Shown here: in pieces, positions 55,898 to 64,000 of the stretch | How positions within the stretch are numbered: the stretch's first letter is position 1 | Layout of the letters: each line of letters opens with the position of its first letter | Assembly (NCBI RefSeq): GCF_014197035.1 | Contig: NZ_JACIEU010000004.1 | Coordinates: 186,001-250,000 of the forward strand | DNA: 64,000 nucleotides | Reading direction: 5' to 3' | From: Sphingobium scionense | GTDB lineage: Bacteria; Pseudomonadota; Alphaproteobacteria; Sphingomonadales; Sphingomonadaceae | Translations under genes and position numbers: made by a program | The notes under the pieces: model-generated | Told to the model about the DNA's origin: nothing | The model's input: only the letters and a program-made list of their open reading frames with translations | Databases searched by the model: none

Positions 55898-56009
55898 TCC
55901 TCCCCGCTTGCGGGGAGGTGGCATCGCGCAGCGATGACGGAGGGGCGTTGCCTGGTGCCCCCATCCACCACCGCTGCGCGGTAGTCCCCCTCTCCGCTTG
56001 CGGGGAGGA
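55898..56009. repeat. Intergenic inverted repeat (family D), before purC
   Basis: TCCTCCCCGCTTGCGGGGAGG starts immediately after the aminotransferase stop codon, and CCCCCTCTCCGCTTGCGGGGAGG ends at about 56009. The inner palindromes GCATCGCGCAGCGATG and CCACCGCTGCGCGGT are typical of the family. Confidence 0.85.
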
Positions 56010-56131
56010 ACAATTGCACCCCCGCCCGCTTTGCTCTATGGGCCTGCCCAAGCAGCCCCGGCACCCGCTGATCCTTCCCGATTCGCGTTTGCCGGGGCGA
56101 AATCTTTTCTGAGAAGAAGACAGGAACGCGT

Positions 56132-56914
56132 ATGGCCCGTCGCCGCCAGATCTACGAAGGCAAGGCAAAGATCCTTTACGAAGGCCCCGAGCCCGGCACG
56201 ATCATCCAATATTTCAAGGATGATGCGACCGCCTTCAATGCCCAGAAAAAGGGCACGATTTCGGGCAAGGGCGTGCTCAACAACCGGATTTCCGAGCATA
56301 TCTTCACCCTACTCGGCCAGATCGGCGTGCCGACCCACTTCATCCGCCGCCTCAACATGCGCGAACAGCTGGTCCGCCAGGTCGAGATCGTGCCGATCGA
56401 GGTCGTCGTGCGCAACGTCGCCGCCGGTTCGCTGTCGAAGAAGCTCGGCATCGAGGAAGGCACGCAGTTGCCCCGCACCCTGATCGAATATTGCTACAAG
56501 GATGATGCGCTGGGCGACCCGCTGATCTCCGAAGAGCATATCGCCTGCTTCGGCTGGGCCACGCAGGAAGAGATGCACGACATCGCCGACATGGCGATCC
56601 GCATCAACGACTTCATGTGCGGCCTGTTCGCCGGCATCGGCATCCGCCTCATCGACTTCAAGCTGGAATTCGGCCGCCTCTATGACGGCGATTACAGCCG
56701 CATCATCCTGGCCGACGAAATCAGCCCCGATGGCTGCCGCCTGTGGGACATGGCGACCAACGAGAAGCTGGACAAGGATCGCTTCCGTCGCGACCTCGGC
56801 GGCGAAGTCGAAGCCTATCAGGAAGTGGCCCGCCGCCTGGGCCTGCTGCCCGAGGGCCTCGACACCACTGTCCTCGACCTCGACACGCATCGCAAGAAGC
56901 GCGAGAAGGACTGA
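56132..56914 (+). CDS. purC: Phosphoribosylaminoimidazole-succinocarboxamide (SAICAR) synthase
   Basis: ATP-dependent ligation of aspartate to CAIR in purine synthesis. The 260-residue protein has [44 protein letters not shown], the [11 protein letters not shown] and [15 protein letters not shown] signatures. A rho-independent terminator 6 bp after the stop ends the transcript, so purSQ, 3.3 kb downstream, is transcribed separately. Confidence 0.97.
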   Translation: MARRRQIYEGKAKILYEGPEPGTIIQYFKDDATAFNAQKKGTISGKGVLNNRISEHIFTLLGQIGVPTHFIRRLNMREQLVRQVEIVPIEVVVRNVAAGSLSKKLGIEEGTQLPRTLIEYCYKDDALGDPLISEEHIACFGWATQEEMHDIADMAIRINDFMCGLFAGIGIRLIDFKLEFGRLYDGDYSRIILADEISPDGCRLWDMATNEKLDKDRFRRDLGGEVEAYQEVARRLGLLPEGLDTTVLDLDTHRKKREKD

Positions 56915-56920
56915 TCTACG

Positions 56921-56949
56921 AAAAGGCCGGCCACAACGCCGGCCTTTTT
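56921..56949 (+). terminator. Rho-independent terminator after purC
   Basis: A 9-bp stem AAGGCCGGC / GCCGGCCTT with a 6-nt loop and a T5 tail; the A4 on the left makes it usable by the convergent TauE gene as well. Confidence 0.9.
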
Positions 56950-56959
56950 CTTATGGGTC

Positions 56960-57712
56960 TCAGGCGAGGATGGCATCCGCCATCAGCTTGAACCCCAGCA
57001 GCACCATCAGCATATAGATGAGCGTGTAGAAGCGCGCGGCATCGACCCGGCGGACCAGCCAGACGCCGGCAAAGGTCGAGACCACTGCCACCGGCACCAG
57101 CAGCGCCGTCGCCGTGAGATTGGCACGGGTGAACTGGCCGAGCGCGGCATAGGCCGGCACCTTCATCCAGTTCATGACAGCGAAAGCGACAGCCGTGGTG
57201 CCGACCAGCATGTCGCGCGGCAGCTTCCTGGGCAGCACCCACATCTGGAAGGGCGGCGATCCGGCATGGGCGATCTGGCTGGTGAATCCGCTCGCGACGC
57301 CGAACAATGTGCCGACCCAGCCCGGCGAGGTCGAGGGCAGGACGATCGCCCCGCCCCGCTCCACCCAGAGCCGCTGCAACCCGAACAGGGTGGAAATGGC
57401 GCCAAGCGCGCCCAGCACCGCGGTTTCGGAGACTTGCGCCGCAAACCAGTAGCCCAGCCCGACGCCGATCGCCATGCCGGGCAGCATTACCGCCAGGATA
57501 TGCCCGTCCCAGCTGCGGCGAAAGGCCCAGACGCTGACCGCATCCTGCAGGATCAGGATCGGCAGCAGGATCGCCGCGCCGCGCACCGGATCGACGCCCA
57601 GCGCCATGATCGGCATGGCCAGCGCCCCGACACCGGCAAAGCCGCCCTTGGCGAGGCCAGATATGATGACGGCGATGATGGCGCAGGCGAAATAGAGAAG
57701 GTCGGGACTCAT
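56960..57712 (-). CDS. TauE/SafE-family membrane permease (sulfite exporter family)
   Basis: The 250-residue protein has about eight hydrophobic segments. It carries the paired-repeat features of TauE/SafE permeases: the GLAKGGFAGVGALAMPIMAL start, a central GVASGFTSQIAHAGSPPFQ and WLVRR near the end. Family members export sulfite, sulfoacetate or other organosulfur anions; the substrate here is unknown. The sulfatase at 26 kb is distant and need not be linked. Same strand as the following MFS gene, 71 bp apart. Confidence 0.87.
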   Translation of the reverse strand: MSPDLLYFACAIIAVIISGLAKGGFAGVGALAMPIMALGVDPVRGAAILLPILILQDAVSVWAFRRSWDGHILAVMLPGMAIGVGLGYWFAAQVSETAVLGALGAISTLFGLQRLWVERGGAIVLPSTSPGWVGTLFGVASGFTSQIAHAGSPPFQMWVLPRKLPRDMLVGTTAVAFAVMNWMKVPAYAALGQFTRANLTATALLVPVAVVSTFAGVWLVRRVDAARFYTLIYMLMVLLGFKLMADAILA

Positions 57713-57783
57713 GCCCCAGCCTTATAAGCAGTTGCCGGCAAAGAGAATAAGCGGGGCGACCTGGGCCGCCCCGCCTGTGACAT

Positions 57784-59013
57784 TCAATTCCGCTCGCGTC
57801 CCAGATTGGGCAGGAAGGCGGTGAGCAGGCCGATCGCCGGCAGGAAGGCGCAGACGCGGAACACCGTCTCTATGCTGCTATGGTCGGCCAGCCAGCCCAA
57901 CCCGGCCGCGCCCAGCCCGCCCATGCCGAAGGAAAAGCCAAAGAACAGGCCCGAGATCATGCCGACCTTGCCGGGCACCAGTTCCTGCGCGAAGACGACG
58001 ATCGCGGGGAAGGCGGAGGCAAGGATCAGGCCGATGATGACGGTCAGCGGCCCGCTCCAGAACAGCCCGGCATAGGGCAGCGCCAGCGTGAAGGGCAGCG
58101 CCCCCAGGATCGAGAACCAGATCACATATTTGCGCCCGAACCGGTCGCCCAGCGGCCCGCCCGCGACCGTGCCGACCGCCACCGCCGCCAGGAAGGCGAA
58201 CAGATGGAGCTGCGCATTCTGCACCGACAGGTCGAACCGCTGGATCAGGTAGAAGGTGTAATAGCTGGTCAGGCTGGCGAGATAGACATATTTGGAGAAG
58301 ATCAGTGCCAGCAGGATCGCGATGCCCCGCGCCGCATGGCCGCGCGGCAGTTCGATGTGCAACGCGCCGGCGCCACCGACCTGCAACCGGCTGAGGCCAT
58401 GATGGCGATACCAGTTGGCGACATTCCACAGCACCGCACCCGACAGCAGCGCCAGCAGCGCGAAGAAGGCCAGGCTCGACTGGCCCCAGCGCACCACCAC
58501 CAGCGCCGCCGCCAGCGGTCCCAGCGCCTGCCCCGCATTGCCGCCGACCTGGAACAGCGACTGAGCGAGGCCATGACGGCCGCCCGCCGCCATCCGCGCC
58601 ACGCGCGAGGATTCGGGATGGAAGACCGAGGAGCCGACGCCCAGCAGCGCGGCGCCGACCAGCACCAGCCCATAGCTGTGCGCGATCGACAGCACGGTCA
58701 GACCCGCCAGCGAGAAGAGCGTGCCGCCCGGCAGCGCCATCGGCGTCGGTCGCTTGTCGGCATAAAGGCCGATCATCGGCTGCAGGATCGACGCGGTAAT
58801 CTGATAGACCAGGGTCACCATGCCGATCTGGCCAAAGCTCAGATGTAGCTCGCTCTTGAGGCCCGGATAGATGGCGGGAAGCAGCGACTGCATCATGTCG
58901 TTGAGCAGATGACAGAAGCTGATCGCCACGATCACGCCGAACGCCGTGCCGCCCGCTGCCGCTTGTGCGCCCGTCTTGTCTATCCCAACCCTGTCTATCC
59001 GCGTCTCTTTCAT
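57784..59013 (-). CDS. MFS transporter, fosmidomycin-resistance (Fsr) type
   Basis: Drug:proton antiporter-like protein. The 409-residue protein from the ATG at 59013 (AAGGA about 8 nt upstream) has twelve predicted helices. It resembles E. coli Fsr: SFCHLLNDMMQSLLPAIYP, GVGSSVFHPESSRVARMAAG, RHGLAQSLFQVGGNAGQALGP. Thirty extra in-frame codons upstream are unlikely. Divergent from an AraC regulator that probably controls it. Confidence 0.9.
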   Translation of the reverse strand: MKETRIDRVGIDKTGAQAAAGGTAFGVIVAISFCHLLNDMMQSLLPAIYPGLKSELHLSFGQIGMVTLVYQITASILQPMIGLYADKRPTPMALPGGTLFSLAGLTVLSIAHSYGLVLVGAALLGVGSSVFHPESSRVARMAAGGRHGLAQSLFQVGGNAGQALGPLAAALVVVRWGQSSLAFFALLALLSGAVLWNVANWYRHHGLSRLQVGGAGALHIELPRGHAARGIAILLALIFSKYVYLASLTSYYTFYLIQRFDLSVQNAQLHLFAFLAAVAVGTVAGGPLGDRFGRKYVIWFSILGALPFTLALPYAGLFWSGPLTVIIGLILASAFPAIVVFAQELVPGKVGMISGLFFGFSFGMGGLGAAGLGWLADHSSIETVFRVCAFLPAIGLLTAFLPNLGRERN

Positions 59014-59105
59014 TGTCCGTTCCTTTCTGAGGCCGGACCGATTAGCGCTTCCCTTGCCGTCCCGCTTCCGCATATGGGTCATTCTCTTTTGCGATCGGGA
59101 CAATC

Positions 59106-59870
59106 ATGAACCAGCGACACCCCGACGATCATGAGCATGTGCCCCGGCCGGTGGTCGGCATCGGCAATGATTATCCGCCCTCCTTCGAACTCGCCGAGCA
59201 TCAGCATCGGCGCGGGCAGTTGCTCTATGCGGCGTCCGGCGTGGTGGCGGTCAGCACGCCGCAGGGCGCCTGGGTCGCGCCGCCCGAACGGGCCGTCTGG
59301 ATTCCGGGCGGCACGCCCCATGCGGTGCGGATGGTCGGCGCGGTGCAGACGCGCAGCGTGCTGGTCGACCAGGCCGTCTATCCCGGCCTTGCCCGGTCTT
59401 GTCGGGTGCTCGGCGTGTCACCACTGCTGCGCCAGTTGCTGGTGGAGGCCGCCCATGTTCCGATCGAATATGAGGAAGCGGCGCGCGATGGCCTGGTCAT
59501 GCGACTGCTGGTGGCGGAGATCGAGCGGTCGCCGCTGATCCCGCTCGCCGTGCCCTTCCCGCGCCATGCCGCGCTTGCGGCACGCTGCCACGCCTTTGTC
59601 GAACGCCCCGATGCGCATGTGACGATCGACCAATGGGCCGACGCGCTGGCGATGAACCGGCGCCGCTTCACCCGGTTGTTCCGGCAGGAAACGGGGATGA
59701 GCTTCGCGCAGTGGCGACAACAGGCTTGCCTGTCGGCGGCCCTGCCCCGACTGGCAAGCGGCGAGCCGATCACGACCATCGCGCTGGACCTGGGCTATGA
59801 CGGGCCGGCCAATTTCTCGACCATGTTCAAGCGCGCACTGGGAGTCTCCCCCAGCCGCTACCGGCCCTAA
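59106..59870 (+). CDS. AraC-family regulator divergent from the Fsr-type transporter
   Basis: The 254-residue protein has an N-terminal cupin-like sensor (HQHRRGQLLYAASGVVAVST, RAVWIPGGTPHAVRM) and a C-terminal pair of helix-turn-helix motifs (WADALAMNRRRFTRLFRQET, ITTIALDLGYDGPANFSTMF, KRALGVSPSRYR). The arrangement with a divergent MFS efflux gene 92 bp away is a standard regulator-transporter pair. Confidence 0.9.
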   Translation: MNQRHPDDHEHVPRPVVGIGNDYPPSFELAEHQHRRGQLLYAASGVVAVSTPQGAWVAPPERAVWIPGGTPHAVRMVGAVQTRSVLVDQAVYPGLARSCRVLGVSPLLRQLLVEAAHVPIEYEEAARDGLVMRLLVAEIERSPLIPLAVPFPRHAALAARCHAFVERPDAHVTIDQWADALAMNRRRFTRLFRQETGMSFAQWRQQACLSAALPRLASGEPITTIALDLGYDGPANFSTMFKRALGVSPSRYRP

Positions 59871-59874
59871 AAGA

Positions 59875-60027
59875 TCAGGCGGATTTGGCGCGATAGCCGA
59901 TCAGAAGGCCGAAACAGAACGTCGCCAGCAGCGCCAACTGGACCCGACCATGCGGGTCGTCATAGCCGACAATCTGCTGCCCCCAGGCAAAAAGTCCCAC
60001 AAACATCGCCAGTGCCAGACCGGACAT
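59875..60027 (-). CDS. Small two-span membrane protein (50 residues)
   Basis: Unrecognised. The minus-strand ATG at 60027 is preceded by a GGGGATATGGGGC stretch. The product has two hydrophobic stretches, MSGLALAMFVGLFAWGQQIV and LALLATFCFGLLIGYRAKSA, joined by a short hydrophilic loop (GYDDPHGRVQ). It is convergent with the AraC gene (4-bp gap) and divergent from purS. Confidence 0.6.
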   Translation of the reverse strand: MSGLALAMFVGLFAWGQQIVGYDDPHGRVQLALLATFCFGLLIGYRAKSA

Positions 60028-60181
60028 GCCCCATATCCCCGCAAAAACTCCATCGTCACATTACCCTCCGCTTTCCTAAGAAAGTCATAACCTCTTGCCT
60101 GCGCGCCGCGCCGCGCCTAGGGGGAGCGGCAAAGTTCATCCCCCCGCATCGGCGGGCGGCATGCCAAGGAGTTTGCACCTC

Positions 60182-60415
60182 ATGAAAGCCCGCATCTTCG
60201 TCACTCTCAAGGGCGGCGTCCTCGATCCGCAGGGCCGTGCGATCCATCACGCGCTCGAAGGCCTGGGCTTTGGCGGCGTCAACGACGTGCGCGCCGGCAA
60301 GCTCATCGAGTTGGACCTGGCCGACGGCACCAGCGACGAGGATATCGACGCCATGTGCCGCAAGCTGCTGGCCAACACGGTGATCGAAAACTACCGCATC
60401 GAAAAGGCGGCCTGA
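60182..60415 (+). CDS. purS: Phosphoribosylformylglycinamidine synthase, PurS subunit
   Basis: Small subunit of the three-part FGAM synthase, bridging PurL and PurQ. The 77-residue protein begins MKARIFVTLKGGVLDPQGRA and has the AGKLIELDLAD and CRKLLANTVIENY segments of the family. AAGGAG precedes the ATG at 60182. Followed 3 bp later by purQ; purL is outside the window. Confidence 0.95.
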   Translation: MKARIFVTLKGGVLDPQGRAIHHALEGLGFGGVNDVRAGKLIELDLADGTSDEDIDAMCRKLLANTVIENYRIEKAA

Positions 60416-60418
60416 GCC

Positions 60419-61093
60419 ATGAAGAGCGCCGTCATCGTCTTTCCGGGCAGCAATTGCGACCGCGACCTGGCGGTGGCGTTCGAGGCTGCGACCGGTTCCA
60501 AGCCCGCCATGGTATGGCATCGCGATACCGAACTGCCCGACGACATCGACCTGATCGGCGTGCCCGGCGGCTTTTCCTATGGCGACTATCTGCGCTCCGG
60601 CGCGATGGCCGCCCGCTCGCCGGTGATGCAGGCCGTCGCCCGCGCCGCCGATCGGGGCGCCTTCGTCCTGGGTATCTGCAACGGCTTCCAGGTGCTGACC
60701 GAAAGCGGTCTGCTGCCCGGCGCGCTGCTGCGCAACGCCGGCGGCCATTTCGTCTGCCGCGACGTCGCCCTGACCGTCGAGAACGCCCAGAGCGCCTTCA
60801 CCAGCCGCTATGCCGCTGGCGAAGCGATCCGCTTCCCCGTAGCCCATCATGACGGCAATTATTTCGCCGACGACGCCACGCTCGATCGCCTGGAAGGCGA
60901 AGGCCGCGTCGCGCTGCGCTATGCCGAAAGCGTCAATGGCTCGGCCCGCGCCATCGCCGGCGTCCTCAATGAAGCCGGCAATGTGCTGGGCATGATGCCG
61001 CACCCCGAGCGCGTGATCGAGCCCGCCCATGGCAGCACTGACGGCCAGCGCCTGTTCGCCGGCCTTGTCGAAGGCCTGCTCGCCCGCGCCTGA
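60419..61093 (+). CDS. purQ: Phosphoribosylformylglycinamidine synthase, PurQ glutaminase subunit
   Basis: Class I glutamine amidotransferase that feeds ammonia to PurL. The 224-residue protein starts [20 protein letters not shown] and has the catalytic Cys in [21 protein letters not shown], and the His-Glu pair in [11 protein letters not shown]. Operonic with purS. A terminator follows 20 bp after the stop. Confidence 0.97.
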   Translation: MKSAVIVFPGSNCDRDLAVAFEAATGSKPAMVWHRDTELPDDIDLIGVPGGFSYGDYLRSGAMAARSPVMQAVARAADRGAFVLGICNGFQVLTESGLLPGALLRNAGGHFVCRDVALTVENAQSAFTSRYAAGEAIRFPVAHHDGNYFADDATLDRLEGEGRVALRYAESVNGSARAIAGVLNEAGNVLGMMPHPERVIEPAHGSTDGQRLFAGLVEGLLARA

Positions 61094-61113
61094 TCGGACT
61101 GAGAATAGAGATG

Positions 61114-61151
61114 AAAAGGCCCGCCACGCATCCGCGCAGCGGGCCTTTTTT
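61114..61151 (+). terminator. Rho-independent terminator after purQ
   Basis: AAGGCCCGC / GCGGGCCTT stem with a loop of about 14 nt and a T6 tail. Confidence 0.88.
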
Positions 61152-61237
61152 GTCCGGTTGCAGCGACACCGATCAGCGCCTGCTTGCATCATTCCCCCTT
61201 TGTTCTACACCGGACCGACAGCGTTGAAGGGGGATAA

Positions 61238-61759
61238 ATGGCCAGAAGGTCTCACGCATTTGTAGCGGCTCTGCTGCTCATTCCAGCCACCACCCAAGCG
61301 GCAGAACCAGGCACGGTCGCCATCCCCAAGGCGGTTCTCGCGCTCGAAGGCTGCTGGCTGGGCCGCGGCAGCGTGATGGGCAAGCCGGTAACTCTGACCA
61401 TCCGTGCCCAGCCCGTGGCGCTCGATGCGATGCTCGCCCTCGACGTTGAAAGCAGCGCCCTGGCTGATGCCAACGATCGCTATGCCGCCCATCTGATCTT
61501 CGGCGGCACCGACAAGCCCCATCCGATTACAGGCTTCTGGGCGGACAGTTTCGGCGGCGCCTTCACCGCCGTGGGTGAAGGTGAAAGCCGGCCCGACGGT
61601 TTCGACATCGGCTATGCCTATCCCGATGCGACCTTCGTCAATCGATGGCGCATCGACGGCGCGCAACTGACATGGGAGATCGTCGCACGGGACGGGGCGA
61701 ACGCCGAAAAAGCGTTCGCCAGCTACACCTTGCGCAGGACGACATGCACGCCGGCCTAA
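61238..61759 (+). CDS. Predicted secreted protein of unknown function
   Basis: The 173-residue protein has a signal peptide (HAFVAALLLIPATTQAAEPG, cleavage near TQA-AEPG) and a globular part with ALEGCWLGRGSVMGKPVTL, GFWADSFGGAFTAVGEGE and a terminal RRTTCTPA. Two cysteines could form one disulfide. The pattern (GCW..G.G.V, beta-rich) recalls lipocalin-like/DUF1579-type domains, but I cannot name a family with confidence. Confidence 0.75.
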   Translation: MARRSHAFVAALLLIPATTQAAEPGTVAIPKAVLALEGCWLGRGSVMGKPVTLTIRAQPVALDAMLALDVESSALADANDRYAAHLIFGGTDKPHPITGFWADSFGGAFTAVGEGESRPDGFDIGYAYPDATFVNRWRIDGAQLTWEIVARDGANAEKAFASYTLRRTTCTPA

Positions 61760-61798
61760 AGCGCACTAATCGGCCATCGGGGCCTAGGATATCGGAGT

Positions 61799-61860
61799 AG
61801 AGCCTGATTCACGTCATCGGCGGACGCGCAAAGCGCCTCCACCTCAAACGATCAGGCTCT
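61799..61860. repeat. Inverted repeat overlapping the stop of the tyrosine kinase gene
   Basis: AGAGCCTGAT (61799-61808) and ATCAGGCTCT (61851-61860) are perfect arms, with a second internal pairing of GGCGGACGCGC and GCGCCTCC. The right arm reaches the TAG of the minus-strand kinase gene. It may serve as a terminator-like hairpin or a dispersed repeat copy. Confidence 0.6.
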
Positions 61861-64000
61861 AACCGCCCCGGTGATAGTCATACTCGTAGGCCCGGCCATG
61901 CGCCTTGGTCAGCACCGCACCGACGATCGAACCGCCAGCCCGGCGCAGCCGCTCCACGGCGACGCGCAGGCCGCCATGATGGTTGCGGCCCCATTCGACC
62001 ACCAGCAACGTGACCTGCACCTTGGCTGCGAGCAGTTGCGCGTCGGACATGCCCAGGATCGGCGGCGCGTCGATCAGCACCGTGTCATAGCGGTCGCGCA
62101 CCGCGCCCAGCAGCGCGTCGAGCGCCGGGGTCGAAAGCAGTTCCGCCGGATTGGGCGGAACCGCACCACAGGGCAGCAGCGACACGCCGGCAACACCGCT
62201 GTCGACGATCAGATCCTCGGCCTTCGCCTGGCCGGTCAGCACCTCGCTGATGCCGCGTGTGGCGTTCACCCGGAACAGGCTGTGCTGCACCGGTCGCCGC
62301 ATGTCGGCGTCGATCACCAGCACCTTCTTGTCCAGTTGGGCCAAGGCTCGGGCGAGCGCATTGACGGTCAGCGACTTGCCTTCCTCCTCCTGCGCGCTGG
62401 TGACGAGGATGGAGCGCGGCAGCCCGGCCACCGACGCCAGTTGCAGCGATTGCGCAATCGGCACGAAGATGTCGGGTGCAGCCGGCTGATCGCCGGTCGC
62501 CAGCACGGCCCCCAACAAGGGCAGGTTGACCCGTTCCGCCAGGGTGTCGGCGGAAGTTACGGCATCGTCGAACATGTGTCGTGCCGCGATCAGCAGGAGG
62601 CCGAGGAATATGCCCCCCAGAGACGCGAGCAGCATGACGCGGCCGGCATGGGGGGCGAAGGGCGTAGTCGGCACCGCAGCCCGATCGAGCGGCTGGATGC
62701 GGCCGGCCTGGAAACCGGCCTGCGACGCCATGTCGCGATAGCGCTGCAACAGGCTATCGTGGAGCAGTCGATAGGTTTCGACCGACCGGCCCATCATGCT
62801 AACCTGCATGTCGCGCCCGCGCTCGACCCGCGCATCCCCCTCCAGGGCAGCGATTTCCGACGCGATCTGCTTCTCGCCATGGGCCGCCACTTCATATTCC
62901 TGGCGCAGCGACGCCCGGATCGTGTTGGCCATGGCCTGGGCCTGATCGTCCAGTGCCGCGAGGCGCGCGCGCGCCTCGCGCATTTCGGGATGCGCATCCT
63001 TGCGGAACTGCCGTTCCTCGACCAGCGCGGCGCGCGCCTGCGCCCGCTCCGCCATCAGTTGTTGCATGGCGCCATTGCCCAGCACTTCGGGCAGCGTCTC
63101 GGCGCTCGCCGCCTTTGCGCTTTCCCAGCGCTTCTGCGCGGCGATGCGGTCGGCCACCGCCTGGGCGCGGAACGCGTTGAGCTGCGCCAGACGCGCCGCG
63201 GTCGATCCTTCCGGCACAGGCGCGGCGTCGGGCTTCGCAGCCCTGTCGTCGGCCTTCTTACCGTCGTTCTTCTTGTCTTCGTCCGTCGCCGCCTCGACAG
63301 GCACTGCGCCGGTGCGCGAGGCATAGACCGCCAGATCGCGTTCGGCCCGTTCCAGATCCTTGCGCGCGCCATCCAGCTCGCCCAGCAGGAAACGACGTGC
63401 CTGCACGCCGGATTCGAAGCCACGCTTCAGGTCCGCGCGGATCAGGCTGTCGGCATAGCTGTTCGCCACCCGCGCGGACAAAGCCGGATCGGCGCTGACG
63501 AAGCTGATGCGCAACACGCGCGACTTGCCCGGCAATTCGACCTGCAGATTATCGCGCAGCAGCTTGATGACCTGCTCATGCTCGACCTGGCGCTGGGTCA
63601 GGCTGCCCTGCCCCTGCGCCGGCCGGCGCGCATCCATACCCTGGAAGAAGACCGGACTGCCGACCAGCGCCAGATCGCGCGCGACATCTTCGGCCAGGGC
63701 GCGACTGCGCAGCACTTCCAGCTCGGTCTGCATCATGCTTTCGGTATCGGCGGCGCTGACCGGATTCTGCATCGCCCCTGCCCCGGCGGCACCGGCCGGC
63801 ACATCCTCCACCTCGACCGAGGCGGTCGCGCGATAATCGGGGGTCGACAGCAGGATATAGATAGCACCGGCCAGCACGCACAGCGCCATCGTGACGAACA
63901 GGATGACCCGGTGCCGCCGCACCACGGTCCATGTGCCGCGCGCGCTCTCTACGAAGCGGGTCGTGCGATCCTCCTCCCCGGCATCACGCTGCTCCAGTTC
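61859..64000 (-). CDS. Wzz/BY-kinase polysaccharide-export tyrosine autokinase (5' end beyond window)
   Basis: Inner-membrane co-polymerase plus cytoplasmic tyrosine kinase controlling exopolysaccharide chain export (Wzc/GumC-ExoP type). The frame is open to base 64000, so at least 713 codons are present. It has an N-terminal membrane segment (VILFVTMALCVLAGAIYILL), a long periplasmic coiled coil with a Lys/Asp-rich insertion, a second membrane segment, then the kinase: Walker A SAQEEEGKSLTVNALA, A' VLVIDADMRRP, Walker B DTVLIDAPPIL. The C-terminal Tyr cluster is short (AYEYDYHRGG). The fusion of both domains distinguishes it from split GelC/GelE pairs. Confidence 0.92.
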   Translation of the reverse strand, partial: ELEQRDAGEEDRTTRFVESARGTWTVVRRHRVILFVTMALCVLAGAIYILLSTPDYRATASVEVEDVPAGAAGAGAMQNPVSAADTESMMQTELEVLRSRALAEDVARDLALVGSPVFFQGMDARRPAQGQGSLTQRQVEHEQVIKLLRDNLQVELPGKSRVLRISFVSADPALSARVANSYADSLIRADLKRGFESGVQARRFLLGELDGARKDLERAERDLAVYASRTGAVPVEAATDEDKKNDGKKADDRAAKPDAAPVPEGSTAARLAQLNAFRAQAVADRIAAQKRWESAKAASAETLPEVLGNGAMQQLMAERAQARAALVEERQFRKDAHPEMREARARLAALDDQAQAMANTIRASLRQEYEVAAHGEKQIASEIAALEGDARVERGRDMQVSMMGRSVETYRLLHDSLLQRYRDMASQAGFQAGRIQPLDRAAVPTTPFAPHAGRVMLLASLGGIFLGLLLIAARHMFDDAVTSADTLAERVNLPLLGAVLATGDQPAAPDIFVPIAQSLQLASVAGLPRSILVTSAQEEEGKSLTVNALARALAQLDKKVLVIDADMRRPVQHSLFRVNATRGISEVLTGQAKAEDLIVDSGVAGVSLLPCGAVPPNPAELLSTPALDALLGAVRDRYDTVLIDAPPILGMSDAQLLAAKVQVTLLVVEWGRNHHGGLRVAVERLRRAGGSIVGAVLTKAHGRAYEYDYHRGG

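Overview
The window is about 64 kb of GC-rich (roughly 64%) chromosomal DNA. The gene order and protein character point to an alphaproteobacterium of the family Sphingomonadaceae, most likely Sphingobium or a close relative. This is inference: the clues are mreBCD-mrdA-rodA next to mutL, DUF1285-Nudix-pcnB, otsB-GH15-otsA, a methylmalonyl-CoA operon, and several dispersed inverted-repeat families typical of sphingomonad intergenic regions. There are no rRNA genes, phages, transposases, integrases or CRISPR arrays. The region reads as core chromosome with a few accessory metabolic genes.

Layout. 1-5.5 kb (minus strand): ileS (5' part, cut by the window edge), ribF, folA, purE-purK, gpmA. 5.6-9.3 kb: sppA (+) converging with mutL (-). 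9.4-15.2 kb: the elongasome operon mreB-mreC-mreD-mrdA-rodA with overlapping stop/start codons. 15.3-15.5 kb: two identical tRNA-Lys(CUU) genes. 15.8-24.2 kb (minus): the propionyl-CoA/methylmalonyl-CoA operon pccB-mce-scpA-bioB-(small secreted protein)-pccA, then csaA; a divergent XRE/ScfR (RamB-like) regulator follows at 24.3-25.7 kb. 25.9-31.7 kb: sulfatase, LysR regulator with divergent SDR, a 2OG-Fe dioxygenase, glutathione reductase. 31.9-37.8 kb: pgi (-), then lepB-rnc-era and an UbiB/ABC1 kinase (+). 38.2-41.5 kb: cupin, glycine-zipper protein, small secreted protein, EVE-domain protein, IPNS-like dioxygenase, folB. 41.6-44.6 kb: GNAT, DUF1285, Nudix, CCA-adding enzyme. 44.5-50 kb (minus): GGDEF/EAL protein, parC, an orphan CcdA-like antitoxin, LysR. 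50-54.4 kb: small protein, then otsB-GH15-otsA. 54.4-61.8 kb: small membrane protein, Tat-exported class V aminotransferase, purC, TauE, Fsr-type MFS transporter with divergent AraC regulator, small membrane protein, purS-purQ, secreted protein. 61.9-64 kb: a Wzc/GumC-type tyrosine autokinase running off the right edge.

How the genes work together. The clearest physiological module is 16-26 kb. PccAB carboxylates propionyl-CoA, Mce epimerises the product and ScpA isomerises it to succinyl-CoA. BioB supplies the biotin that PccA carries, and the divergent ScfR-type regulator faces the operon across an intergenic region holding several copies of a TT(T/C)GCAAAT motif. The trehalose cluster makes and hydrolyses trehalose or trehalose-6-phosphate. 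Purine synthesis is spread over purEK, purC and purSQ, with purC separated from purSQ by a transport/regulator cassette.

Four families of inverted repeats sit in intergenic gaps; one forms the 3' end of a coding sequence and others abut stop codons. No clearly new defence or mobile system was found. The items most worth follow-up are the orphan CcdA-like antitoxin just upstream of parC, the RamB-like operator array with bioB inside the operon, the GH15 gene lacking a normal start codon, the DnaA-box pair and terminator-like hairpin in the 37.8-38.3 kb gap, and the Tat-exported PLP enzyme.
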